Positions 42,571-55,058 of a stretch of DNA of 64,000 bases are shown here, one piece after another. The stretch is taken from positions 60,320,190-60,384,189 of the forward strand of contig CM042145.1 in the NCBI GenBank assembly GCA_023376005.1, written 5' to 3'. The number at the start of each line of letters is the position of its first letter. The stretch's first letter is position 1. Below the pieces are notes generated by a model. The model did not search any database, was not told the origin of the DNA, and saw nothing but the letters and a program-made list of their open reading frames with translations. Source of the stretch: Doryteuthis pealeii. Taxonomy: Eukaryota; Mollusca; Cephalopoda; Myopsida; Loliginidae. The translations under genes were made by a program, and so were the position numbers.

Positions 42571-43139
42571 ATGTGTGTATGTGTATCAATTTTATTTATG
42601 TGAACGTTTTCTGTGATATCAGGAAGCATAGGAAATGTATAAGTGAACCAAAAACAGTTACAATACTTAACAGTTGTTTTGCCTCTGGTTCGCTTTATTT
42701 TTTCCCAATATTTCAGGTGACCTTCACCTTTTATGGTATTTTTGACAACTGACTATACTTTGATAGAAAAATGAAATAAATGTGAAAAAAAATTAATCAA
42801 AAAGGATTTGGCGTTATTTAGTCGTTACTTTATTTTCGAAATCGTGTGTCGTATCTCACCTGAAATTGATTACGCCAAATTATCATTCGAAATTAGGCAT
42901 GACTTATGATCTTATGTGCAACTTGATGAAAATAAAATCAAAATCAAAATCAAATTAAAATAAAATTACAATATAACGTCAAAGAATCAAAATACGGTCC
43001 CTCGCTACATCTTATCTTGAACTTGGATACTCTGTACCCCTCTTTTTCCTTACAGCCAAGCTTATATATCCTGTACGATTGTCAAATCAAGTGCTGGGTG
43101 GAAAACCGTATATACGAGAAACTAGCAGTTAGCAATTGC

Positions 43140-43580
43140 CGTTTACTTTGTCTTTGCTATTTAAACACTTGTGACTCTGTCTTTGCTACATAAAACTTGT
43201 GACTCTGTCTTTGCTACATAAAACTGTGACTACACTCTGTCTTTGCTACATAAAACTTGTGACTCTGTCTTTGCTACATAAAACTTGTGGTGACTCTGTC
43301 TTTGCTACATAAAACTTGTGACTCTGTCTTTGCTACATAAAACTGTGACTCTGTCTTTGCTACTTAAAACTTGTCTTGTGACTCTGTCTTTGCTACTTAA
43401 AACTACTTAAAACTTGAGACTCTGTCTTTGCTACTTAAAACTTGCTCTGTCTTTGCTACTTAAAACTTGAGACTCTGTCTTTTACTTAAAACTTGACTAC
43501 TTAAAACTTGAGACTGGAGACTACTTCTTGTTGCTCAGTCTTTGCTACTTAAAACTTGAGACTGCTACTTGATCAGATTG
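43140..43580. repeat. ~28-bp minisatellite, 13 or more irregular units
   Basis: Basic unit TTGTGACTCTGTCTTTGCTAC(A/T)TAAAAC. Early units have CTACATAAAAC, later units CTACTTAAAAC and TTGAGACT. Several units are truncated or contain nested partial duplications. Confidence 0.9.
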
Positions 43581-43944
43581 TAAATACTGGGTTAAACAAA
43601 AAGCGGTTTTTGGCTGGAAACATTTCTTGAATGTCTGTGGATGGTCTCGATGTTCATAAACCTGTTTTATTTATTTATAAGTACATATATCGTTACTTAA
43701 CTTCATTTTCCCGGCGGATAGTGAAATGTTCTTCAGAAATTGATGTATGCTATTATGACTGGAGAATCAATTATTGTCTCCATGTTTTATTTACTCAAAT
43801 CTCCCGCCACAGGCTGGATGCTGTAATGATGCAGATGACGGCAAGAAGGTTGTCATTGTCAACTGACAGACTAGTCTGTCTACAAAAACACTCTCGTTTA
43901 TTTACCGGTGTTACCTTTTCTCTGGTCCGGTCTCCCAAACGGAC

Positions 43945-44575
43945 AGTCTTGTGGGGGCTTTAAAATACACCGCTGCACCTCTGCAGAGGGGTAAGCACTT
44001 CTTTAACGGAACCACCTATTGGCCGTGGTAGCGGCCCGTGATGCTCAAAGATGGAACCCTGGTGGCTGTGCAGTCCATAACGTGCAGCACTCCAATGGAA
44101 CTACCCGTTGGCCGTGAGTTTTTACCCCTGATGCTTTAAGACGGAATCCTGGTAAATGAGCAGTCCATGACATGCAACATTGCACGTTGGCCCTTAGGCT
44201 AGACGGGTGATCACAGAGGCTTCCTCTGATAAATCGGCTGGTCAAAAGGCCTAACACCATTGTCCCAATCCTATTGCCCTTATGGCAAGCTCTCATACTT
44301 TTTATCAACTTACCTCACAATACCCTCGGGAATTGTGTAAGCACTGACGTAGTTACAGTCTCTGAGTTTCCGTTATATTAAGATTATATGAGAATTCGAA
44401 ATACCATAAAATGTCTGAGTGTTAGTATCTGTTAGGTTCCCATCTATGGGTTAAACAGAAATAAATGAGTTCCAAAAAGCGTTTAAAAATTGAGTTAAAA
44501 CAAAACTGTCCTCGGCATAAGATGACGTAATTGGTCAACATGCCGTAAAATCCAACCAACCAATTCGCAAAAAGC
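43945..44575 (-). repeat. R element, minus, in two pieces with an internal duplication
   Basis: 43945-44305 is the complement of the 3' third (CTGCACCTCTGCAGAGGGG, CTATTGGCCGTGG, ATTGCCCTTATGGCAAGC). Its CACCCGTGATGCTC / GGCCGTG block occurs twice about 95 bp apart. 44400-44575 is the complement of the 5' part (CCCATCTATGGGTTAAACAG, CAACATGCCGTAAAATCCAACCAACC). The middle is missing. Confidence 0.65.
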
Positions 44576-44724
44576 AAGACTTGGTGACGTTTTGTTCTTT
44601 TAATAAAGGAAAGGTCACCCCCTTCATTTATAAGCCGTTATCCACCACAAATTGGCCGGAGGGGGTCACATAAGCCACATATTTCGACTTTCTCTTTCTG
44701 CCTGGAACTCGAACTTCTTTTAAT

Positions 44725-45251
44725 CTAGCAAGAATATGCACCCTCGTGGCGTAATTATTTAAGTTTTAATAAAATGAAATGCATTAAATTAGACAAATTA
44801 AATAAGAACACATATATAAAGATTACGCTTATTCTAATTATATTTTAATTGGTTTCTATATAAAATCATTCATAAGATTTATTTTAATACGCATGGAGAA
44901 TAAAACAATAAAATTAGAGATAAATAAGTTATTATTTATTGAACCCGGTTTTGTTAAAACCGGTATGAAAATTACCCATACCTTATATCATGTAAACCTT
45001 TAATTCTTAGTGATATATAAGACACATTGCAGAATTTTAAACGCACTAATAACGTGGGCTGAAATCTACGTCAGATCTCCATAGAGAATCGTAAATAAAT
45101 AAGATCTATTCTGTTCTATGCATTAATGATTTTGACTACACATTGAATATTCATTGATAAATTTACGCATCTCATGTGAGGGTATTGTGATGTAAGCAGT
45201 GACGTAATGAGTTAGAGAGGCACGTCGAAGCTCCATTATATTAGCATTAGA
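44725..45251 (-). mobile_element. Non-autonomous Helitron-like element H5
   Basis: On the minus strand it starts TCTAATGCTAATATAATGGAG. It ends with the hairpin CGCCACGAGGGTGC, then ATATTCTTG and CTAG. The body is closest to H4 and H6 (AATAACGTGGGC, CATTGCAGAATTTTAAACGC). No coding. Confidence 0.75.
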
Positions 45252-45684
45252 TAAGAATACGTAATAGCATATGACGCTGTGTATGTTTTTGCTACAAGCA
45301 TCAATAATATAATGGTCTTAGAAATGTAACTAAATTTCAAAGGATTGGTAGATTTATGGCTGGCTTTTTAAGACGTTTTGAGTGTTTACAGTCAATCTAT
45401 GATTGAAAAATGGGTGAGGCTAATCATTCAAGCGAAAACATTGTTGAGAGTGAAGTGAAAGGCTTAAAATAGAGAGGCCGACCTTCGACGTTAAGACAAG
45501 GCTGAGATAGAAGAATATTATTGTGAGGTCTGCGAGGTTCAAAACATTTTTCGCCCACATAAATTGTTTATTCTCTTATCGAGCATCTTTCGGATTACAG
45601 GGAAAGCGTTTCTTATCTAGGTCTTTTATAAAAATGTAAATTGGCACAAGGCTAACATGAAATAAGATACATGAACTCTGTGGG

Positions 45685-45900
45685 CTTGTTGGTTGGATTT
45701 TACGGCATGTCAGCCCTTGTTGGGTTATTTTATGCCGGAGACATTTTGTTTAATTCATTCTTCATGGATGCTCAAATTTCTTTAAACTCAATACCTTTTT
45801 CTATCTAACCCATGGATTTCTTTTCAATTCAACTCATAGATGGGACCTTAACAGGTACTACCATCCCTGTTCAGGGTGACCTGATTTCTTATATATTCAC
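45685..45900 (+). repeat. R element 5' part, plus
   Basis: TGGTTGGATTTTACGGCATGTC, CTTGTTGGGTTATTTTATGCCGG, ATAGATGGGACCTTAACAGGTACTACCATC. It is cut at the (CA)n(TA)n tract. Confidence 0.7.
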
Positions 45901-45930
45901 TTTTCAAATGATGTCAAAATCTTCTGGACA

Positions 45931-45938
45931 CACACACA

Positions 45939-46004
<66 letters not shown>
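45931..46004. repeat. (CA)n(TA)n microsatellite
   Basis: Short CA run then a long TA run. Confidence 0.95.
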
Positions 46005-46008
<4 letters not shown>

Positions 46009-46600
46009 GAGCTAAGTTATAATCCTCACACAGAAAGATGCACTTCTTACAAAGCTACCAGAAATAATGGAGTTTTTCGTCTTAATTTTTGTGCAGTTCT
46101 AAAAAGAAATGGACAAAACAGAGGCCTGGGTAGTCAGTATGTGGGTGAGCCTGAGAACCTTTTGAACGAACCTCATATCCGTATCTGGGTTACCAGGTAA
46201 GTTGGTATTAGGATGATTTTAAGGTGGTCCTTTCTTCCAACAGCAGTATGTAAGAGAGTTCAGATCCAATTAAAAAAACTCGATGTTTAATTTTTTTAAA
46301 TAAACTAATATAATTAGTAAAGAAACAGGTTTAAAAATCGGATATTCATAACAACAAAACAGCTGATTATTAATCCTTTTACTTTACTAATGTTATATAT
46401 GAGGTTCGTTCAAAAGGTTTTCGGCCTCAGCCACATACTGACTACCCAGGCTTTTATTTTTATTTTTTTTATTTATTTATTTATTTTTTTTTTTTTTAGA
46501 ACTGCACAAAAATTAAGATGAAAAACTGCATTATTTCTGGTAGCTTTGTAAGAAGTGCATCTTTCTGTGTGAGGATTATAATTTTTTGCTCCACTCATAT
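46005..46600. mobile_element. Foldback element with ~170-200-bp arms
   Basis: Left arm 46005-46175 (GTGGAGCTAAGTTATAATCC, AAGATGCACTTCTTACAAAGC, GGCCTGGGTAGTCAGTATGTG) is inverted at 46398-46595 (GAGGTTCGTTCAAAAGG ... GTGAGGATTATAATTTTTTGCTCCAC). The right arm has gained a T-rich insert (46455-46498). (TA)n tracts flank both ends. ORFs crossing it are not conserved between arms. Confidence 0.75.
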
Positions 46601-47084
46601 ATATATATATAATGGAGAGAGTGCGTGTGTGTTTACTTTGATCCTTGACACAAAGAACCGATTTAAAATCGATGAAATCTTGCCTAACTTGTATTTAATA
46701 ATTCAATTTTCTCTGCTTGTGTAGGCGTTCGAAGACAATAGAATTGTCTGTAAAATCTTAAACTATTTCCACCCCCAGATTTCTGCGAACATTCTAAGAT
46801 TTGATTGGAATGCTTTTATTTTATTTTAGTTTTTTGTTGTAATGTTTTACTGCATCAACCAGGTTTTGTATCCACTTGAGAATTAAACCCAAAACGAATC
46901 AAACGAAATTCTATTCTAGCATTTAAACACATTCTCAGCGGACAAACGATTTTAATCAGGTTATTATTCAATAGGGATTCGCTAAGACATTTTTATGAAG
47001 ACAGTAAAAATTTTATACCAGAGCAAAGATTTTTTTATTGTATCTCTTTATTTTTTTCGTTTATAATTCTATTATTTGTTTTGT

Positions 47085-47325
47085 CGGTCATATCAACCAC
47101 AATGGGTCATTTAATGCCGAAAAAGTTTCAAGATAAAATACATTTTTCTATTCAACCCATAGATTAGACACCTAACAGGTACTACCACTCCGAGCCAGAG
47201 TGGACCTGGGAGTAATGGTGATTATGGGGTACTCCACATTCCCCGAGCTCCTCAACTGGAACTTCCTAACAGTTTAATGTCATACCCATTAAGACCCTCA
47301 GTCACAGCCTTCTAGCACATAAAGG
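47085..47325 (+). repeat. R element, plus copy
   Basis: GTCATATCAACCACAATGGGTCATTTAATGCCG, CCTAACAGGTACTACCACTCCG, GAGCTCCTCAACTGGAACTTC, CAGCCTTCTAGCAC. Confidence 0.65.
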
Positions 47326-47329
47326 ATTA

Positions 47330-47660
47330 AATCCAGATTATCTGGTGTCGTTTTTTACCGTTGAATTATGTATTGAGTGTTGTCACTTCAGCTAAATAAC
47401 GGATCATCCAGTTTTTTATATAAAGAAAGGAAAGGAAAGGACATGCTATGCTAAACAGAAAACATAAGAAAAATAATGGGAGAAAGATAGAGGCGATAAC
47501 GCTAATTTGTTTCAATCGAACATAACAAAGACGAATAGAAAAGAGTGAGAGAATTAAATCAAGATTATTATTCTTTTTACATATTGAACTATTTTACAAT
47601 AGCTCTTAACATAATAAACGTTGTAATTAGATTATCGTACTCTGGTATACCCATAGGTCC
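47330..47660 (-). repeat. D element, minus copy (no SINE)
   Basis: CCAGATTATCTGGTGTCG, CAGCTAAATAACGGATCATCC, GCGATAACGCTAATTTGTTTCAATCG, AAATCAAGATTATTATTC, TACATATTGAACTATTTTAC. It is an empty-site reference for the SINE-C insertions. Confidence 0.65.
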
Positions 47661-48126
47661 TGCTGCTAATGACTTAAAGCACTAACTCGTATATCGCAAC
47701 TGTCGACTAATATATTTTTACTGTGTTTACTCTATCACAAAGTAAATGTTGTTAAACTGAGAAAAAAAAACCTTATTGTAGTAAGAACGTTAATTTCTTT
47801 ACTTAAGAAATGGAAAAATCGACAAAAAGATTTACTGGCGTCGTAGTTTTCAAATTATTTTCAATGTCTATTGGGAATGGTATTCTCACTGGGAAGCGTT
47901 TTTTTTTTCTTATTTAATGTAAATGACTTTGTTTTGTTTATTTGTTTACCAGTATATCAACTCCTTATGGGTTTCGTTCATTTGTAAATGGTTGATGACA
48001 ATCGTAACTATTTCTCTTTTCAAAGTTATCTTGTATTTTTTACTCGTACTTCTTTTATTTGACGATAATAACCATTTATTTGCTACACGGTAGTTACAAC
48101 CGTGATTATTTATGCTACACACTCAG

Positions 48127-48161
<35 letters not shown>

Positions 48162-48539
48162 AGCACACATCTCTAACATCTAGTCATAAAATAATCCCAG
48201 ACGGGTTGGTATGCCATTAAAATCAAATGCTGAATTATTTTGAATTTCGGCACCTGGTAGAATTTTTAATTAAAAGATAAAAACAACAAAAAGAGATACA
48301 TTTAACCTATTTCCCTATAAAACACATTTTTCTTCCTAAGAAGTTGGTGATATTTAAATGATTACCATCTTCCGCCCCCCACCACCACCGACGTATTTTC
48401 CTGACTTCTGGTGAAACGAAGCAAAAAAAATCTTATGTATTTCGCTGATAGAAATTTGAAATTCCAATCTTCCCAACAGACGATTACTTCATCCGTTTAC
48501 ACGTTTTTTGTCCTTTTTATTTTTTATCTTTTTATTTAT

Positions 48540-48547
48540 CTTTCTTT

Positions 48548-48590
<43 letters not shown>
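48540..48590. repeat. T-rich homopolymer tract
   Basis: Nearly pure T, about 50 bases. Confidence 0.9.
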
Positions 48591-48591
<1 letters not shown>

Positions 48592-48972
48592 TCCATAGGG
48601 TTTCTTATCCTATCAAATTCTTCTGCTCATGGCTGTGTCTAGTTCATTTTAATCTTTCATCACGGATCTTAGAGCTCCTTTATTTTGACAGCAAGCACAC
48701 AGCCTTTTAAGTAAAGAGCTCGCTTAGCCGTTCTATGAATAAATAAGTAACCTAATGGTCACTAAATCATGTCGCCTTCGATTTTCGAACACTTTATTTC
48801 GCGCTATTTTGCTGATAGTCGAGGAAATAAATTGAAAAGTGGCTGTATATACATGGTAAAAGGGTCCAGTGGTCACCAGTTCAATCCCGGGGTCAAATAG
48901 TAACAGAAAGCCATATACTCTGATTCGATAGTTAGCCCTATTTCTTCAAGCGCAACATCCGGGACCTGTTCA

Positions 48973-49525
48973 GTACTGTCAGCTGGGCCTTTAAAATAAA
49001 CGACTGCACCTCTGCAGAGGAATGAAATCCTGCCAGTGAGACCTCCTGTTGGCCGTGGACGGCCACCCGTGATGCTCAAGGATATAACCCTGGTAGCTGA
49101 GGAGTCCATGACATGTAACATTTCATTTTGGACGGTCGGTCAGAAAGGCCCCCTTTCGATCAATTTGCTGGTTACATCAAGCCTAACACCTATATAATTT
49201 TCCCAACCCTATTGCCCTTGTGACGAGCCCCAATCTTTTTATCATATATGTACTAGAAAGCGGTGGCTAAGGGTGTTAATGACCTGGGTGTGAGTTAAAC
49301 TCTATCTGATGGGGAAGTTCCAATTCTTGCGCTCTGGGGTTTTGCAGAACCCCTTCATCATTGCTCACAGGTCCACTCTGACCCGGAATGGTACTACCTG
49401 TTAGGGTCTCATCTATGTGTAAAGTAGAAAAAATGAGTACCCATCAAGAATGAATAAAACAAAATTTCTTTGGCATAAAATAACCCAACAAGAGTGGATA
49501 TGCCGTAAAAGCCAACCAACCAACC
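48973..49525 (-). mobile_element. R element, near full-length minus copy
   Basis: Runs from CTGTCAGCTGGGCCTTTAAA through ACTGCACCTCTGCAGAGG, GTTGGCCGTGGACGG, GAAGTTCCAATTCTTGCG and CTACCTGTTAGGGTCTCATC to GCCGTAAAAGCCAACCAACC. Length and order agree with the nested copy at 51600-52189. Confidence 0.75.
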
Positions 49526-49619
49526 CACTCTGTATATGATTTTGTTTTGTATTTTTAGAGTAAAAAAAAATGGAATTCTTTTTCCAGATTTTCCAATATT
49601 CTTGGATATGTGTGCATCT

Positions 49620-49668
49620 GTTATATATATATATATATATATATCTATATATATATATATATATATAT
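49620..49668. repeat. (TA)n microsatellite
   Basis: TA run with one C interruption. Confidence 0.95.
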
Positions 49669-50200
49669 CGTCATCCAGTGAATAAGGGAATTTTTAACGT
49701 ATTTTTTCATATGTAAACTCTGCATCATTTGGAATTGGTTCCTAGCAAAAATATCTTAATCTCACAAAAATATCGATTTTGAGGCTATTCAAAATTGTGA
49801 AAAATCAGTGTTCCAGGCTTGACCAGAGGTCTCTGATTACATTTTGAAAACCATGTGAAATTCATAGAATGTCATGTGTACTGATAAGCATATTTTAATT
49901 AAAAAAAATTGTTATAATGACATTTTTCTAGGACATGGAAAGCCCATCACAATTGATTTCCCTGAAAAAGATGCAAAGCGGTTCTTATTGCCAACTCTCT
50001 ATTCACCTTATTTATTGAATGTACCTAGTATATAAATATCCCCCCCCCCACACACACATCAATACGATAAGGTTGAGAGAAAGAGGCATAGATAAGATCA
50101 CACTGAAATATAGGTAGAGAGATATGATCAGAGAAAGAGACATACTATCAGACACAGAGAGAGACACATATACGATCAGACTGATTTTACATTATATATA

Positions 50201-50458
50201 TATATTGGTAGGACAACGCAGAGGCTAAAGGTCTGAATGAACCAACACGTCCCGGGGGGTATAAGAAGCCTCCCCCAAACCACATCCGGGCTTTCCGAAG
50301 CACAAGAATCTGCCATCTGTGACCATCTTTGTAGTTCAAATAGCTGTAAAACAAACTACATCGATCAGCAATTTTCTATTCTACACAAGGCGAGGACAAG
50401 TCAGCATCTCAACGTCCTCGAGGCAGTCTCCATTTTTTTACTGCCCGTCCTTGTCTAG
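50201..50458 (+). pseudogene. GIY-YIG endonuclease remnant, probably Penelope-like element
   Basis: The frame reads YIGRTTQRLKV, one stop (TGA where Arg would fit), MNQHVPGGIRSLPQTTSG, then SAICDHLC and FSILHKARTSQHLNVLEAV. YIG followed by RTTQ.L..R...H, an S.I..HL block and a LEA block at the end is the layout of the C-terminal GIY-YIG domain fused to Penelope-like reverse transcriptases. The GIY half and the reverse transcriptase are lost, replaced by a (TA)n run. The in-frame stop and missing N-terminus make it a dead remnant. Assignment to Penelope and not another GIY-YIG protein is inference. Confidence 0.65.
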
Positions 50459-51430
50459 ACAGACATATTAAGCACTCCTTGGTATTTTTTTCTGGGGATG
50501 TTATTGCTGAGGTGGGGAACACCTGAAGGTATTTATCAATTTTTTTCCTTCATGTTACCCCACCATTTGCTTGATTGAATCTCCCTTTTACCCATTTGAT
50601 TTACATTGACTTTTAAACGATCTACCGGTCGTTACTTTTGACAAAGCACCGGTCGAAAGAGCCCTTGAGTTTCTATTTTCTCTTTCGAAAAAATAAAATT
50701 TTGCTGATCAATAAATTATGTCGTTATTTTTCAAAATCTTATATATATATAGTGGGAGAAGAGGTGTTTAGCTTGAGATGTATATTGACAGATAAATAAA
50801 TAAAAGGATCAAATTCTATAGAGTTCTCGGATTGAGATTTATTCGGGAAAGTGTTAAATTACTTTTAAGTTTTACAATAAAATTAAAATAATTCATAAAT
50901 AAAATTTAAAATGTTGATAAAACCTTCAAAAATTCTCAGTTACAAAAACATTTGTAATCTGTTCTCATATTTATCTATTAATTCAATTTTCTTTGTCATT
51001 TGTGTCAAAACAATTTTGCATTTCGGGGCTTTTTAACCTTTAAAAAGAATATTTCAAATAGATTTTATGCAGAGAACGAAGACTAAATACTAAAAATCTA
51101 TGTTGTTCGTGCTATTTCCAGTGTAAAAAAATCTATACTTTGTAAATTCTAATGTCAGATTGAGTCAATTTAATTTCTTGAAATCACCGTAGATTAAAAA
51201 ACCGCACACAATGGATGAAATAGATAAAAGCAAATTTTGGTAATACCAAATAATCGTAGTGAATCTTTTAGAAAAATAAATCCGCTTAGTAAGACAATTT
51301 ATTGGCTAAATACAATACAATTACCATGTATATGTACGGAAAGATGCACACATATCCAAGAATATTACAGAATCTGAAAAAAATATTTTCTTTTTTACTC
51401 TCAAAATATATGCCAATATCATACAGAGTA

Positions 51431-52627
51431 GGTTGGTTGGTTGGGTTTTACGGCATGTAAACCCTTGTTGGATTATTTTATGCTGAAAACGTTTGATTTA
51501 TTCTTTCTGAATAAGTACTCATGTTTTTTAAAACTCGCATTTTAAGTCATTTTTCTACTAAACCCATAGATGGGACCCTATCAGGTTCTACTACTTTGGT
51601 TTGGTTTGTTTTGTTTTACGACATATCAACCTCAGTGGGTCATTTAATGCCGATAAAGTTTTGAAATAAATCAATTCTTAATGGATAATACCATTTTTTT
51701 TTATGAATACATTTTTCTATTTAACCCATAGATGGGACCCTAACAGGTACTACAACTCCGGGTCAGAGTGGACCAGGGAGCAATGATGAAGGGGTGCTCC
51801 ACATTCCTCAAACCTCCAAAACTGGAACCTCACCATCAAATAGTTTAACGTCATTCCCAGGACATGTAGACCCGCAGCCACCCTTCTAGCACCCATATGA
51901 TAAAAAGGGGTTGGGGCTTGCCATAATGGCAATAGGGTTGGGAAAATCATATAGGTGCTAGGGCTTGACGTGACCAGCCGATTGATCGGAGGGGGCCTCT
52001 CCGACCTCCCGTCTAGCCCAAGATAGGGCTAAAGTGGAGTATTGCATGCCATGAACAGCTCATCCACTGGGCTCTATCCTTAAGCATCACAGGTCGCCAC
52101 CCACGGCCAACAGGTGGCCCCATTGGGGGAGTCTTAACCCTCTGCAAAGGTGCAGTCGGTGCATTCTAACGCCCCAGCCGACAGGGCGGTACTACTTTGG
52201 GTCAGTGGACCAGAGCAATGGCGATGAAGGGGCACACCACTCTTCCCAGAGTTCAGGAATTGAAACTTCACCATCAGATCGTATTTAACGTCATACACCG
52301 GACATCAATACACTCAGCCACCAACTTCTAGTGGTAAAGTCTTGGCAATTTGCCATGAGGGAAATAGGGTTGAAGCAATCATATAGGTGCTAGGGCTTGA
52401 CGAGACCATCAGATTGATCGGAGGGGGCCAATCAGCCCGCCCGTCTAGCCTGAGTAAGTAGCTAAAATATTGTTGCATGCTATGGACTGCTCAACCACCA
52501 GAGTACCATCGCTAAGCATCACGGGTCACCATCCACTGCCAACAGGTAGCTCCACTGGGTGGCGGGGGGTCTTACCTCTCTGCAAAAGAACAGTCAGTGT
52601 ATTCTAAAGCCCCTGACGACAGGGCTT
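51431..52627 (+). mobile_element. R element, plus copy split by a nested R
   Basis: The 5' part is 51431-51599. The 3' part resumes at 52190 (TACTACTTTGGGTCAGTGGACC) and runs to TGACGACAGGGC. Removing 51600-52189 restores a collinear R element, which confirms the nested insertion. Confidence 0.85.
51600..52189 (+). mobile_element. Full-length R element nested in another R, 11-bp target duplication
   Basis: The insert is flanked by TACTACTTTGG at 51589-51599 and 52190-52200. This fixes the element at about 590 bp. It starts near TTTGGTTTGTTTTG, has a 5' hairpin-prone stretch, and ends AGCCGACAGGGCGG. It has no terminal inverted repeat, tRNA box, poly(A) or ORF. A target duplication near 11 bp suits a retroposon better than a Tc1/mariner, hAT or Helitron element, but the class is open. 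Confidence 0.85.
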
Positions 52628-52841
52628 ATGCAGAGTGGGAAAGCAGTCATTAAAATAGGAAGTGAACATTTACAGTTATTATGCATATATTAAAACACAT
52701 TCGTGTATAATACGCACTCTTAATTTTTGGCTGTTATAATGTGGAAAAAAAACATCTCGTGTCTAATAAAAATTGGATTTTTTTTTTAATTTTTAGCAGC
52801 TAAATTTAAACTAAAATTAACATTTGTCTGAATTTTTTTAG

Positions 52842-53165
52842 ATGAGGCGTCATATTTTGTATTTTTTGTTTTCGGACAATTGGCCTCAACTTTTTTATAT
52901 GCACAATGTTTCGGTCTATGTGCCCTCTGACTTTATTTATGTGTTTCTTGTTGAACTCAGGAGCCTTAATTTTGTAATTACTTGGAACTTAACCCTTTAT
53001 TCAATCCACGGGGTATATTGTTTTTCTCATTCCATTAACCATGACCGGGTACAAGTGTTAAGCTATGTTAAGTATTATGTTATTATCGCCCTTGTCCAGG
53101 ATTGAACCTACATCCTGCAGATGATTGTCACTTAGAACTGTATTAACTCAACCGTTATATGTTGC
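52842..53165 (-). mobile_element. HHR-SINE, full-length but decayed minus copy
   Basis: On the minus strand: tRNA-like head AACGGTTGAGTTAATACAG ... GTAGGTTCAATCCTGGACAAG (B-box), body TAACACTTGTACCCGGTCATGG and CCGTGGATTGAATAAAGGG, then the 3' block. In the hammerhead-like region (52901-52946) CTGAAGA has become ATAAATA, while GAAACATTGTGC survives. No inverted partner is seen. Confidence 0.65.
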
Positions 53166-53674
53166 ACCATGTCCAACTGTAAAAACCCAAATACAAATTT
53201 AACATTTTGTTCAACTTTTTATCCGGTATGTTCGACTAAAAGTAAGAATTTATATTTGCAGTTTCTATAAAGTTTCGAAGTCCAAAAGTTTCTCAGTATT
53301 TAGGGCAAATGCAAAGACGTGTTCACAAGAAAATCTACCAAACCTTCGGCGAAAATAAGTTCACAGTAGAAGAAACACGTATTCCGATGACTATTTCTCT
53401 GTAGCGCTATGAAACAGAAGTGATTGTTACGCATTAGTTAGTTTGGACCATGGATATCAATTATTTTCTGTTGAACAAGTACATGATCACATGAAAGTAT
53501 AACAAACTTTCGGCAACAATAAGTTTACATAGGAGAAAAAAAATTATTTAAGAAAACATTCTAGTCACTCGTGGATATTTCTCCTTCATAACCTATGACA
53601 CAGATTATTTTGGATTGTTTTTGTATACGATATTTATCTTGTATAGTATAGCCGTAGAGTATACCATTTTCTTC

Positions 53675-53722
<48 letters not shown>
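53675..53722. repeat. (TA)n microsatellite
   Basis: TA run. The region 53805-53905 after it is rich in CTGGATCT words, a weak short repeat. Confidence 0.85.
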
Positions 53723-53726
<4 letters not shown>

Positions 53727-54139
53727 CCTGTACTTGGTATATACGTCTTTGCCTGGATAATTAGTTTCTGTTTATATTATCTACCTATCTTTCTATCTTA
53801 GCTTGGGCTGGATCTGTCTATCTCTGGACTGGTGTCTGGATTTCTTAATCTGGATCTGATAGATGTTATCTTAGCTGGATCTTCTGTTATTCTGGATCTG
53901 ATCTCAGACGTCTTGTGTTACTTTGTTTGTTTTTGGTTTTTTTTTGTTTGTTTTTTTTTTAATAACTCAAGACTTTTTGTTTCGAGCTCATATATATTTT
54001 GTATCAACCAGTCAACAGACAAAAAAAAAAAAAGATTTTCTAAACTAACTTCCCATGTTCACACTGGCGAATCGAATAGAATGCTCATATGCTCTCTTAC
54101 GTCTCTCTCTCGATTTCTCTCCCTCATTTCCTCGCTCTA

Positions 54140-54180
<41 letters not shown>
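54140..54180. repeat. (TA)n microsatellite
   Basis: TA run. Confidence 0.9.
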
Positions 54181-54185
<5 letters not shown>

Positions 54186-54979
54186 CTGTGAGATAAAAGT
54201 TGGTACTCAAGTTTCCTTTACAGGTGTATTTTTATAGATAGTTGTATTTCATATACGATTCATAATTTGATTTATTTTATCTCTCAAGAAGAATGAACTG
54301 TCATCCATCTTAGTAATCTCGAAGAGATCCCTTATATTATTTAGTTTGAAATATTTCTTTCTAAATGGATCAAAAGTTCTGCTCACCACGAAGATAGTTT
54401 GATAGTGCACGGTGTTTGACATGTCCCGCACCGTAGTTGATCCTCTCGTTTGAGTATCAAAGATTGCATAAATCTGGTATGACCGATGCACAACCGAGCC
54501 AGTATTACGTCTTCCTCTCGGGATTTTTCTATGTTTAACTAACTTAAATGAAAGTGTTGAAAGAATAGAATATACATATAATTGATCCTTGTGGATAATT
54601 AAGGATGTGAAAGATTTTTGATATTACATTTTGGGTTAACGCAACACTTTTCACTGGCTAAGAAAATAAATCAAAGATGAAATTATCACATTTTTTATGA
54701 CCTTTTTAAAAATTTGTCTTTGTTATCTTTCTTGTTCTATTTCATTCCTATGATTGCTCTCTTCAAATTCGCACACACACGCACGCGCGCGCCTTCTCTC
54801 TCTCCCCTCTCTATCTATCGCACACGCACACATACATTCTATATGCCCACTCCTTCCTTTAGATATTACTCTCCTATCATCACCTGATTACTCTCCGAAA
54901 TCTCTCTAATTGCTCTATCATTATTTTACTCTCCTCCCCTTACTCTCCTCTTGTCCTACTTACTCTCCTATCTTTACCA

Positions 54980-54982
<3 letters not shown>

Positions 54983-55054
<72 letters not shown>
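54983..55054. repeat. (TC)n microsatellite, about 72 bases
   Basis: Pure dinucleotide run, unlike the degenerate array at 23-25 kb. Confidence 0.95.

Positions 55055-55058
<4 letters not shown>

Noticed and set aside
43140..43580. CRISPR array
   Set aside because: Units abut each other and vary gradually. No spacer-like unique sequence.
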